From the NCBI RefSeq assembly GCF_014898815.1, contig NW_026515539.1, forward strand, positions 1,426,001 through 1,490,000: a stretch of 64,000 nt of DNA. Reading direction: 5' to 3'. The number at the start of each line of letters is the position of its first letter. The stretch's first letter is position 1. Shown piece after piece: positions 39,301-50,272 of this stretch. The notes beneath the pieces are model-generated. The model saw only the letters and a list, made by a program, of their open reading frames with translations, searched no databases and had not been told where the DNA came from. This stretch comes from Panonychus citri. Taxonomy: Eukaryota > Arthropoda > Arachnida > Trombidiformes > Tetranychidae. The position numbers and the translations under genes were made by a program.

Positions 39301-39957
39301 AATTTCCAATCACAACAAATGGAAACTTTTAATCTCGCCAAAAAATTTAGCTTCATTTTTATCATAAATTAACCAATCAAATTAATCAACTCAATTATCA
39401 ACCTGATTATCAACTAATTTGTTACAATTAGTTTAGCTTTTGACTGTCCATCTCTATGGTAACTGAATCGGAGTTAATTTTTTTCTATGCTCGAGTTGAT
39501 TTTTCAATTGCGATCAGTTTTTGATTGATTTACTTGATTGACCAAATTTCGGTGATTTTTTTTATATAAAAAAGCAACTTATTTATATTTGAACTTGTAT
39601 TGTTTGGTGATTATTTTGTGTATTTGATTGGATTCAAATCTTGATGTTATATGAATATGGATGTTTGTTTGTTTGTTTTTGGTTTCAACACACTCGATAA
39701 ATATGATGATCTAGATGATTATTTGATGGGGGAAAATGTATCAAAAATTGAAACTGAATATAATAATAACAGTAACAACAACAACAACAACACTGGACAT
39801 GACAGGTTATCAGATAAAAATTCTGGATCATATTTAATATGATGTTCATCCTGAAGGACAGATTATCGATGGAACCGGATTTTTGATAATATTTTCCTTC
39901 TCGTCTCTTATCACCTTCCCCTCCCTGGTTGAGAATTGAAAAAAGGACTAGGATGGT

Positions 39958-39977
39958 GAGAGAGAGAGAGAGAGAGA
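39958..39977. repeat. (GA)n microsatellite
   Basis: About ten uninterrupted GA units in the KCC upstream/intron 1 region. Confidence 0.85.
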
Positions 39978-42790
39978 TGACAATGGAGAAACATGGATTC
40001 TGTTTGGAGATGAGGTGGTGTGGTGATGGTGGGGAGTTTTTTACGGCTGGTTGGGAGTTGGAAAAGATGAGGAGGTGAAAAGAGAGATCATTGATTATTT
40101 GTGAAGGAGAAGATGATAAAGATGATGAGGATAGATGTTTCCAAGATGAGGATGAAGATGAAATTGATGATGGAAAGAAATGTTTCTGAGCATGATATCT
40201 TTTCGTTTCCTTGTTGTTGCTCTGAAAGTTTTTTTTTCTTCTTTCTTTTTTTCCTTTTTCTCTTTCTCCTTCTGGGTAACAAAGGGATAAGAATGAGATG
40301 ATAAGTTAAAGCCGAAGATGATAAAGGAGGATGAAAAAAATTTTCCATTCTTTTCTCATCCTCTTCTTATTCTGTGTCTTCACATGTAACTTTCAAAGGG
40401 AAATGGCGATGATGATGATGAATTGAAACTGAAGAAAGTCATTCGTTTTCTTTACTGAAACGATTTCAAATTCAGATAAATGAACTTGAAATAAATAAAA
40501 CGAGAAAACAAAAAAAGTTTTTCTTTCCAATGTCAAGAAAATGATGATTGTATTACAGCTTAATTGTTGTATAATCGTGTTAATGATTCTCAGTGAAATT
40601 GAGAGTTAAGTGATTAAAAGCATTGAGATCAGATGAATGTAAAGGTTGGTGTTGATTTTTGACCTAAAAAAATCGACAACAAATTCAAGAAACTCTCAGT
40701 TCACATTTAGATTGAGTGACTTTCCCTGAAAGTTTGCTATCAGGGTGAAAGAACAAAGGAAAAGTTCTGTTGATAATGATGAGGATGCTGAAGATGATAC
40801 TGAGCAAGGGAAGGAGAAAGATAATGGATTTATATTCAGAAGACTCTTGATAATAAAGTCAATTGAGTCTCAAAGTTTTTTTTTTGCTTCCATGAAAAAA
40901 AGGTTTATATTTGGCATGGAAGTTGAAAGTATACATGTAAAGTAAAAGTTCAGAGGATTGAGTCTCAGATAAAATGAAACATCATCATCTGAATTTCACC
41001 CAAAAAATTGATAATATTTTGTTCAATTTCAATTTCATCGGTTGAGTAAATTAATTCAATATGATGATGATAATGATAAGGGTAAACATAACTTACAGGG
41101 TTGGTAAACTTGGGGAACGTATTTTCATCCCCTTCATGATAATCAGATTAGATAAAGTTCAGGAAATAATCAGAATCTGTTTTTGGATATTTTTTTCATT
41201 GAAAAATTTTACAATTTTTCATATCTCTCAGTTTGCGTAATAATTGCAATTGAATTGGTGATCACATGAAATTCTGAGCTACCAGGGTGATGATATTAAT
41301 CATGAATGAGGTGGAGATAAAACTTTGGGTGGTTGATTGAAACTTCATTTTGTTGGAATATTTTTCCTTATTTTTCTGGTTTATCAGTTGCTCACTTGTT
41401 CACTAATTCTGGATTCTGATGGTGATTCAGATGAAGTTAATTGTCATGATGATGATACTGGAAAGACAACTTGATTTTAGGATTGATTTCTGATTCTGAT
41501 GATCATCATCATGATGATATTAGTTGAATGAGTTAACTTTTTCCTATTCCATTCAGTGTCTCAAGAGATTTTATCTTTTATTTCATCATCGTCTTTAGGT
41601 AAACAAATGCTTAAGATGAGGATGAAGATGAAGATGAAGATGATGAGGTAAAAAAAATGGTGAATATGAAGAAGATGAATTTGATGATGAAGCCAAAAGT
41701 TTAGGATATAAGATGAAGATGATTAAATGAGTTGGTTAAGTTTGAAGATGAAAATAATAATAGTAATCATTTGAAATGTTCAAGTTTGACAGAGCAATTA
41801 ACCAGTTAATTAGTTTAAGGTTAGTTGATCAGAGGATTATCAAAGTTAAATTGTCTACCGATTGATTAAAATTAATAATAACAATAATCTAATCTGGTGA
41901 CCCAATCAATTGTTTCCAATTAACTTTTGTACTTTGTGAAAGATAATTTTGTTAACTCTAATTCGTGTTCATAGTAAATTAACTTAATTCCTATGGATGA
42001 TTATTGAAACTCATTTATCTCTCTCATTGTCTTTAAATAGTAACAATTTAGCTTTGGTTTCATATTAACAACACTTTCACTGATTATCCTCATCTTTATA
42101 ATCATCATCATCTTAATAATTTTGGCTTGAAACTCAATTCAAAAATGTAACCAGGTCATACCAGGCAAATACTGTAACTACAATCTAATTTAATTCAATT
42201 AGATTGTCAACTGTAATCAATTTTTACAATCAACTACCTAGTTAAACATAATAAGAGTTATTATTTCAAGCAATTTAGCTCTGATTTGATTAGTTGATTA
42301 AAGTAAAAGCCAATTATTATTTAGTTGAAAAAACTTTCCAAAGTATCGATAACATGAAAAAGAAAGCAAAAGAAAATTTCTCATTTAAATTGTTCAATTT
42401 GATTATTAATTTAACTGTACAATTAAATTGTCTCTTTAATCGTTTAAACATTTCCACATGGATTAGTTAAATTGCACAATCACTTTAATCTTCAACAATT
42501 AAAGTGATGATTAATTAGAAATGAACTCTCATCTTTCCGGATCAAAAGTATTTAAGGTTAACCTTATTTTTTTCATTGGGATTTGTTGATAATTTAACAA
42601 AGGTAAACAAAAATACTGAATGATTATGGTGATAATGCTGAACAGTTATAAATAGATTCATGATGAAATGAAGTTAACGGTAGTAATCACATTGATGATT
42701 TAGGAATAAATTTGAATCTTCTGAGATTATTATTGTTTCTGATGCAACTACGAAAATGATAAACAAAACTGTAAAGGATTGAAGACTTAC

Positions 42791-42794
42791 CCAT
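42791..42794 (-). CDS. kcc: Candidate first coding exon end of KCC (ATG|G)
   Basis: On the minus strand, AACATGG is followed at once by the strong donor GTAAGT (42790-42785). Joining its last G to the KCC exon opening at 29663 ('GT GAA AAA GGT') keeps the frame and gives M-G-E-K-G-E-A-M-M-M, then the KCC N-terminus. The phase fits (one base left over) and the sequence upstream resembles the region upstream of the Rabin8 gene, which may mark promoters. No transcript evidence; another upstream exon or an internal ATG start at about 29647 remains possible. Confidence 0.3.
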
Positions 42795-43090
42795 GTTGAT
42801 TTAACGTTGATACTTAATTGTGATGATAAATGATGAAGATGATAAATGAGAACTAAGATGGTTTGATTCTGATGATAATCATGAAAACAACTGAAAATTG
42901 AATCACAATTAGGAGACAAAATTCAACTGAATTAACAGTAAATAACAGAAACGGATAAGGTTTTTTTCTGTATCTTATTTAGATGTTACCAACAATAGTA
43001 AACCAGATGAAGAAGCAATAACAACAATGAACGATGATGATGCTGATGATAGTTCAGAGTAACAGGAAGATTATTTGAAAGATGATGAGG

Positions 43091-43465
43091 ATGATGTTGT
43101 TGTACCGATGTAGATGATGATGGTGGTGGTGGTGGTGGCGGTGGAAGAAAGAGGAAGATAAAGAGATGAGAATGTTGTTGATGATAATGATTCTGATTCT
43201 CTGTTGATGATAATAATGAGAATGGAAGGTGAGACAGAATCAAAAGGAAGAAACAAAAAGAAGGAGGAAGAGACTGGAAGATTGAAAAGAAAGATAGAGA
43301 GATACTGAAGAGAAAGAAGATGAAAATGATGAGGAGAGAGAGAAATGAAAGAGACGAAAGGGAAAAAGATGATGATAAGATGACGAAAATGGAAAACGAG
43401 CAGAATCACAGGGAGAGAGAGAGAAAGAGAGTAAGAAAGAGAAAATTATCGATCAGGATCATGAG
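43091..43465. repeat. Duplicated segment, copy 1 (blocks C and A)
   Basis: Block C 43091-43135 ('TTGTTGTACCGATGTAGATG' start) and block A 43326-43465 (containing 'GAGCAGAATC' and 'ATTATCGATCA') align by eye with 49101-49145 and 49220-49332. Copy 1 has extra GGT and GA expansions. Identity looks like roughly 70-80% in the aligned parts; not computed. Confidence 0.5.
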
Positions 43466-44754
43466 TAAATGAGATTATTCACCACGCAGATTCTGAATCT
43501 TCCATATGATTCAGATGAGGAATAAAAATAACGATCATCTTCATCCCTCATCCCTCATTCCGCATCTTCGTCATCATCTTTAATTTTAGTTTCATTTTTA
43601 GGTTAGAAATTAATATTATTAAAGATGAAGAAGAGGAAAAAAAAATCAAACCAAATAATGATGTTGATACAAAATCAACGTTAATGATGATACTCAATTG
43701 CCCTCAAGCTATTTCACTGATTTCTCATCTTTATCATCAGTTTCATCATCTTTAAATTGTCCTCATCCCATCAGCATCAACCTTCCCTGAATAATAACTC
43801 CGATGTTATAATAATATCACTCGTTTTATTATCGATTACTGAAAGTCAATGATATGATTATTATTGAGCTTGTATTTGAGATGAACAGAGAGATGAAGGT
43901 TATGATGATAATGATGAGAGAGAGAGACTGGGAGTGAGGATTCTGGTGGTAGTACATGAGTTTACTGGTTGACCGGAAACACCGGAAACCAGGCTAGCAT
44001 ATATTATTGGTTATTAATATTATCATTATACTTTTGGTCAACTCTTTTCAATTCAATTGATAATCATTTTGGTTATATTGTAACATCAATCATTTGATTC
44101 AATGAAATCTGATTCAGATTCAATGGATTACATTTTTGTATGAAAAATAAATAAATAAATAATTTCTCATCATCTTTTCAAAGGTAATTGTCCAGAAAAT
44201 ATGATTAAAAGAGTCAATTTATTTGATTAATGGTTGATTATTGATCACCTTTGGATCAACAGTATCAACTTTATCATTACAGTTTAGGATAATTAGTTAA
44301 CTCTAATTGTTGAAGACAATTTAAGTTAACGAAAACTTAAATTGTTCACTTTGATCAGTTAATCAATTTGCTATTCTGATTGATTGGCCTTAAAGTTATT
44401 TTTATTTTAGTTAATTGATTTTTATTTGGATTTTCCAATCAACATAATTAATGGTTTTGTTTGTTTTTTCATCGGTTGAATTGATTTAAAAAATTGATTA
44501 TTTGCTAATTTCAATCAAGTCAATCAAATGGATCAATTTAGCATTTTAACTTTATCGAGTTAGTTGATTGTGTTGCCTTGACATCAAATCATCTCAATAA
44601 TTAACATGATTATAAACTTGTAATATCCATTAAGAGATTTAGATTGTCAAGTGATTTTCAAGTCCTCTGATTTTTAATTTATATTTAGTTAATTGTTACG
44701 CTTAATAACATTGGGTAGTAAAAGAAACAGAGGATTAAATAGGAAACAGAATGA

Positions 44755-44840
44755 TAATTGATTGTTGAATGAAAGTAATTCAGATTAATCAATAATCATC
44801 ATGATCTGGATGGTTGGTTACTCTTAATTGTCACTTTCTC
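44755..44840. repeat. Duplicated segment, copy 1 (block B)
   Basis: Runs 'ATTGATTGTTGAATGAAAGT' through 'GGATGGTTGGTTACTC' and 'AATTGTCACT'; matches 49845-49930 collinearly with blocks C and A. Confidence 0.5.
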
Positions 44841-45557
44841 TTCCTCTAATTATTTGGAATAATTTTCTAAATATAATTATTATTTCGCTAATCTAAATAT
44901 TATATTGATTCTGTGATTGTATCATAATAAACAAGGATCACGATTCCGGTTAATTGTTGATTCTAATTGAACATAAATTGGTAATTAAATCTGTTTGTTT
45001 ACTTGATCCTGGTGTTGATTTCATCCATATGATTATCAAGATGGTTACTTAATATAAATTGAGAAAAATAGAAAATTAGTAAGTTAATTAAAAGAAACAA
45101 TTAACTGATCATGTTTGTGTAAACAGATTGATATAATTTAGAAACTTGATTACAATCAATTTCTTTTTAAATTAATATGTACATAAAATTTAATATTCGA
45201 GATTCATTTAAAAGACGTTAATTGTTAATAATTTAACGAGATGAGAATCAAATCTCAATGAGAACAAGAAAAGTTTTCAAGGAATATATTCTAAGCTAAT
45301 TAATGTTAAAAAGGTTGAACAAACTTAATTGGATTTCGATAGCAACTAATTAACGCTTTTTTTTACAATTGCGATGGACAAGAAAATCGGACAATTATCA
45401 TAAATAATATAATATAATCTAAATTGCAAGTTCTTTTATAAGTAATATATGCACGTATGTGTAAGTGATAGGCCTTGAATATGAGCCAGAAGAGATTCAT
45501 TTGTTTAAAGAAGATCCGTTTAATTGTTGCGGTGAAAATTGTTTGAAATTAATTAAA

Positions 45558-47602
45558 TTAACAGGTAGGAAGTCCAAGTCGTGATAGAGCAATGTTTTTA
45601 CGACGTTGCATTATCTCCCAATAAACATCATGAACTGTTGATCAAAATAATGGAAAAAAAGAATTAGCAATTTTGAAACAATAACAACGATTATGATAAC
45701 GAAGTTAATTGTTACAATTACTTACAACTACTTTTAACTAATCCTTGTTGAATGTATCGTAAATAGCAGAAGAGATCACAGACAGCGGTAATGCGATTAC
45801 GACAAAGTAAGGAGATGTTGTACCAATCATTTCCTAATTTCATTCGGTATTTACAAGTTCTTGGCATATCCAGTAGAGCACATTTCCTGTAGTAATTAAA
45901 AAGGTAAATGTTAACAATTAGTGAGAAACAGGGCAAACGGAAGTAACAAACTCATTTATCATTGGTGAGGATTAATTGACAGAATTAAGTTGAGGTTATA
46001 AGATTAATAAAAACAAATATTACTTGGGAAAAGCTGATTTATCGGAAACCGATTCAATGGCTATTGAGTTATCTTCTATGGCAGCAAGAACTGAATCAGT
46101 TAATGAACGATTTTTAAAATTGAAAACAGGATTAATTTCTTGCTCATAGATACTGGAAATGAATGAACTTGATTTATCGATAGATGGATTTTTCCTCCAT
46201 TCAGCAAATTGTTGATGGAAAACTGGATCAACTTCACCGATCGGTGATAATCCGAGCATTTCAATTTCTACATCGTTTGTAGTTCCATTTGATTCGTAAT
46301 TAAGTCCAGGAGATCCACCGAGTTCATAATTGCTAGGAGATTTTCTCGGAGTAGATTGATTAGAATGAGATTTAGTAATTATACCTGAGAAAAATTAAAA
46401 CAAGTGATTAGTCTTTAGAAGAATAAAATCTAATTAAACATGCACATGGGAGTAAAACAATGAAAATAAAACAAAAAAAAAAAAAAATTACGTGGAAAAT
46501 GATTAAATGGACTGAGTCTTGATCGCCAAGACCCCAATTCACCTTTGAGGATATTGTTAGTGGGCTTGGCTCCATCAATGTGAGGATGAAGATGTTTGTT
46601 AGGAGTCGCCGGAGTTGAAGTGATGACCAGAACTTTGAGAGCATCAACTTCCGCTTGAAGAACGTGCATTTTCATCATTGCCTCTTTATAATCGCGATCA
46701 GATTTGGCTCTCATCACATTTGCTGATCGAACCATTTTATTGGCTTCCTCGAATAAACTAGCGGTTAAATCTTCCAATTCGTATTCAACTTGACTTCGTA
46801 TTCGAGCTAATTTGGCAATTTCGTTATCCTTTGCTCTTAATTCATCTTGAACCTTCTCTAATTGCTTGTGTAACAACTGGATTGTTTCATTGGTTGCACT
46901 TGTTTCATTGCTTTTTAAATCAACAACAGGATGAAGGTTATCATCATGATTGTTAATCGCTTGACTATTGGTAGTAGTAATTATTTGAGGTGATTCTTTA
47001 ATTGTTACATTTGAAGTAGATGATTCGGCAATGGTTGATGAAGATCTTTCCCTTTTCTTTACTTGGTGAGATTCATTATCACTCGAATCATCATCATCAC
47101 CTGAACCATGATCACTTGTAGAATCATTTACATTCTCAGACCAATATCTTCGTAATTTGACACCGGTTTCTTTTTCCAGAGAATTAAATTTATCTTTCAT
47201 TCTGGTTTTACATTCAGTGATTAGTTTTTCCTGATAGCAAAGAGTTTCTTCAGTAACGTCCAGTTTTTCCGACGATGATCGAGGAGTGGAATAAGCTGAG
47301 GTTCCAGGGCCACTTGAAGATGAATTATTATCACTTGTTTTATTATTATTAATGTTGTTTGCTGGTTGTTGTTGTTGCTGCTGCTGAGCGGACTGAACAT
47401 TGATTGATCCAGAAGAATTTTCAGAAATTCCATTATGGTTATTGAGCGATGTGGGTTTAGCTGTTGGTATTGTTGTAGTGGACGATGATTGGGTTGACGT
47501 TGGGGAAGAGGCATCAGAAGGAGATAACGGTGATCGCTCACTGACAGGATGGTCAATTCCGTTGGTACAGACTTTTGAGTCTATTTCACAACTGGAATTC
47601 AT
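45558..47602 (-). CDS. RAB3IP: Rabin8-like Rab guanine nucleotide exchange factor (RAB3IP/RAB3IL1, Sec2 domain)
   Basis: Four exons: 47602-46492, 46384-46024, 45886-45726 and 45634-45558, GT-AG with phases 1/2, 2/1, 1/2; 569 residues. The first ~235 residues are Ser/Thr/Asn/Gln-rich and disordered, with a poly-Gln run. The Sec2p-type coiled coil follows at about 240-326, with the diagnostic 'LEDLTASLFEEANKMVR' and 'LQAEVDALKVLV'. This segment is the exchange surface that loads GTP on Rab8/Rab10/Rab11-pathway or Rab3 proteins in exocytosis and ciliogenesis. The C-terminal exons encode the conserved tail region ('RNRITAVCDLFCYLRYIQQGL' shape and 'YWEIMQRRKNIALSRLGL'), present in animal Rabin8 but not in yeast Sec2p, so a full-length gene is present. 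ATG 47602 is the first in a long open frame. Same strand as KCC and CUL2 but 2-3 kb from each. Confidence 0.92.
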
Positions 47603-49100
47603 TTCTTGGCACTGACAGTATTTGATTACTGGGGTGGGTCAATTACTCACTGAATGGACTCAGGTTAGAAATATAATCACTGGGTAGGCCTGAGGGTAGC
47701 CAGGAGTGAAATTGATGGCCAGTTGGTTGGATTAGTACACTCAGAGATGGAGAGAAGGAGTTAAGGAGGATGAAAGAATGAGTGAGATAAAGGTGGAGAT
47801 ATGGGGAAGTAAAAAGGGAAAGAAATTGAAAATGGAGAAGAAGATGAAAAGTTATGAGGTGAGAAGATAAATTAGACAAGAGAGGATGAATTGAATAGCC
47901 ATTGACTTTCCACTAGCCATTTGAGTTTTTCATCTTCTGGCTTAAGCTGAGAGAAGAGGAGAGTGGAAGACTTTGAGAGGTTCTCTTTTACTTCTCAATC
48001 AGATTACTCAGATTGTATTGTTGATTTTTCAGATCTTTATCCTTTTCTCAGATCTTCAGGTTTTCTTCAAGGTAAGAAAATAGTTGTTTGGATCAAAGTT
48101 ACACAAGACCAGAATTTTAACCATCAACCTCGGATGAGAGCTTTAGATATGATGACTCTCTTTTCTTGGAAACTTGATGAAAATTGGTAACAAATAATTG
48201 AAATCAATTTGACTGTGGAGTGGAAAAGGAAAGAAAAAAAATTATTGAGCAATGAGAAAAAGAAATGATCATTTTTTGGAGAATAGAATAAAAAATGTTC
48301 TCTTCAAACAAATCATTTTCATATGTTTTTTCAAAAACGATTTGATTGTGTTTAATTAATTTAACGCTAGTTAAATTTCAATAATAATTACCTTAATTTA
48401 GTTCATTGTAAACAGTGTGACCATCATAATTAATTAACTTCCAGTTAGATTTTCATGATAATTGTTCAATGACAGCTTTTCCTAGAGTCACAAGAGAGAG
48501 ACAAAGGTTAACGATGTTCACTTTTCATGAATGTCAAATGTTATTGTATTTTGATTTTTCACTTTTCAATTCTTGTTAATCACTAGTTAATCTGAAAATA
48601 TTAATCGACCAACAACAACTTTAAATCAATCAAATGTTGGAAAATTAAAAAATTTAAACACTTTAAACCAGTGAACCTTTTGATTATAAATTCCCTTGGG
48701 AAAATCAACTCAATTGTTTTGTTTTGAAAATTTCGATACATCGATTGTCCCATTCGATTATTTTACTTTTAAATTCTAATCATTTTAATCATAACCGAAT
48801 CGTAATCATGATTATACTCAGATTATTATTTAATGGCGATGAAAAACAAGAATTTGACACATTTAACTAACTCAAAGTTGATCAATCCTATTAACAAATT
48901 AATTAATTCTCTTTGGCTACCTGAGGATTCCGATGGATCAGAATCTCGAGTTTATCATTCAAATTAATTGTTCGAGGGTAGAAAATAATTAAGACTTTAC
49001 CATATTAATATCGTGATTGAATTGAGATGAAAAACAAACAAAATAACGATGAATTTAAAGTAAAATTGAAAACAGAACAGAAATTATAATAACAATTAAC

Positions 49101-49332
49101 GATGGTGTTGTATCGTTGTAGATGATGGTGATGGTGATGATGATGGATGAAGGAGATGAGGGAGTGAGATGATTATTGATATTAGAATGGGTGAGAGAGG
49201 AGAAAGGGAGAAAAGACTGAGATGATGAGAAGAAATGAAAGACCCGAAAAGGGGAAAAGATAAAATGATGATAGAAATGAGCAGAATCTCTGAAAGAGAA
49301 AAGTAAGAAAAATTTATCGATCACAATCACGA
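49101..49332. repeat. Duplicated segment, copy 2 (blocks C' and A')
   Basis: Block C' 49101-49145 ('GTTGTATCGTTGTAGATGAT') and A' 49220-49332 ('ATGAGCAGAATCTCTGAAAG', 'TTATCGATCACAATCACG') pair with 43091-43135 and 43326-43465 in the same order and orientation. Confidence 0.5.
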
Positions 49333-49844
49333 ATATTTGGACATTTGTACCACGAAATCAACGTAAACTTTTCCAATTTTCATATCAACGGTAATTGTTA
49401 TTTCTAAATTAGTGATTACTTTTCATTTTACACGATTAATACAATTAGTGGAAGGGGAGAAGAGATAAAATATAATTAGATGCTAATTATATAATTTTTC
49501 AGGGAGTAAAAGTGACAGGGATTTGTATTTGTTTTTCTTGCATTGATTTTGACACAAAAAAAAAATGATTCTCATGATTAACAAGAAGATCCATTCTGGA
49601 AAAACATTGACCATTGATTGTAATTCACTTTGCCAGTTTACGTTGTGTCTTAGTTGATTGTTTAGGGTTAATTGTTGAACATATTATGCTTGCGTTTGTT
49701 TTCAATTAAATGTTTCAGTTTTTTTTTGTACAATTAATGGTCATCAAAGTTTGAAAACAATAAGATTGAACATTGAAACTATGAAAGTGACAGAGGGAGA
49801 TTACAATTAATGGGAAAGAGAGTGAAGATTATTTTTCCAATATT

Positions 49845-49930
49845 AATTGATTATTGAAAGTTATTCAAGTTAATCGATAATATTAATGATATGGATGGAT
49901 GGATACTCGTAATTATCACTCTCTTTTGCT
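49845..49930. repeat. Duplicated segment, copy 2 (block B')
   Basis: 'AATTGATTATTGAAAGTTAT' through 'GATGGATGGATACTCG' and 'AATTATCACTC' pairs with 44755-44840, collinear with the other two blocks. Confidence 0.5.
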
Positions 49931-50272
49931 TTCAGGATAATTGCCTGATATTACATTTATAACAATAATAACATTTATAAATATATTAATATACTCGTTC
50001 AAATATATATTTATATTGTTATTTTTTGTGATGTTTACAAGTCTCTCACTTTTGTTTGCTTCCATTAGGATTAGTTGGTGAAAGAGGAAAAAAGTAAAAC
50101 AAAGAGCAAGAGAAAGGGAGAATCTGTTTATAAACAAGATTTGTACAAAAAAAGAACGAACGAGAGAAAACACTGGGATTAAAATGTTCGATAATCAGCA
50201 AGCTAAACAAAACAATATTCGAGGTATTTATCGTCGAAAGTATTTTCAAAAAATTGGTGTTCCTTTGATACT

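Larger units (their letters stand above)
29664..42790 (-). other. Probable KCC intron 1 / upstream region (13 kb), repeat-rich, no gene seen
   Basis: Begins at the acceptor TTTTTAG (29664-29670) before the first well-supported KCC exon. Content: (GA)n tracts at 31371-31396, 32982-33002, 36364-36390 and 39958-39977, many GAT/ATC runs, and a recurrent GAAC-T(6-8)-C motif. A 63-codon Asn-rich open frame at 39651-39842 (+) is unsupported. If the KCC start is the ATG at 42794 this whole stretch is one intron; otherwise it is promoter/leader sequence. Confidence 0.55.
42795..45557. other. Intergenic region between KCC 5' side and Rabin8 3' end, with duplicated segments
   Basis: 2.8 kb with GAT/GGT trinucleotide runs (43091-43140), GA-rich DNA (43240-43445) and AT-rich sequence up to the Rabin8 stop. 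Three blocks in it (near 43091, 43326 and 44755) match blocks near 49101, 49220 and 49845 in the same order. Two minus-strand open frames (43409-43071, 43243-42986) are products of these repeats. Confidence 0.5.
47603..50272. other. Intergenic region between Rabin8 5' end and CUL2 3' end
   Basis: 2.7 kb, AT-rich, presumably Rabin8 promoter and CUL2 3' UTR. Holds copy 2 of the duplicated blocks (49101-49332 and 49845-49930). Open frames at 47963-48190 (+), 49330-49055 (-) and 50173-49916 (-) are low-complexity and have no recognised relatives. Confidence 0.5.

Noticed and set aside
8200..43000. Possible CRISPR-like or satellite array from regularly spaced GAT/GA tracts
   Set aside because: Tracts are irregular in length and spacing, there are no unique spacers of constant length, and the context is a eukaryotic intron.
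42986..43409. Minus-strand frames rich in Pro/Ser/His/Leu upstream of KCC
   Set aside because: They are translations of GGT/GAT and GA repeats in two overlapping frames; repeat composition explains them fully.
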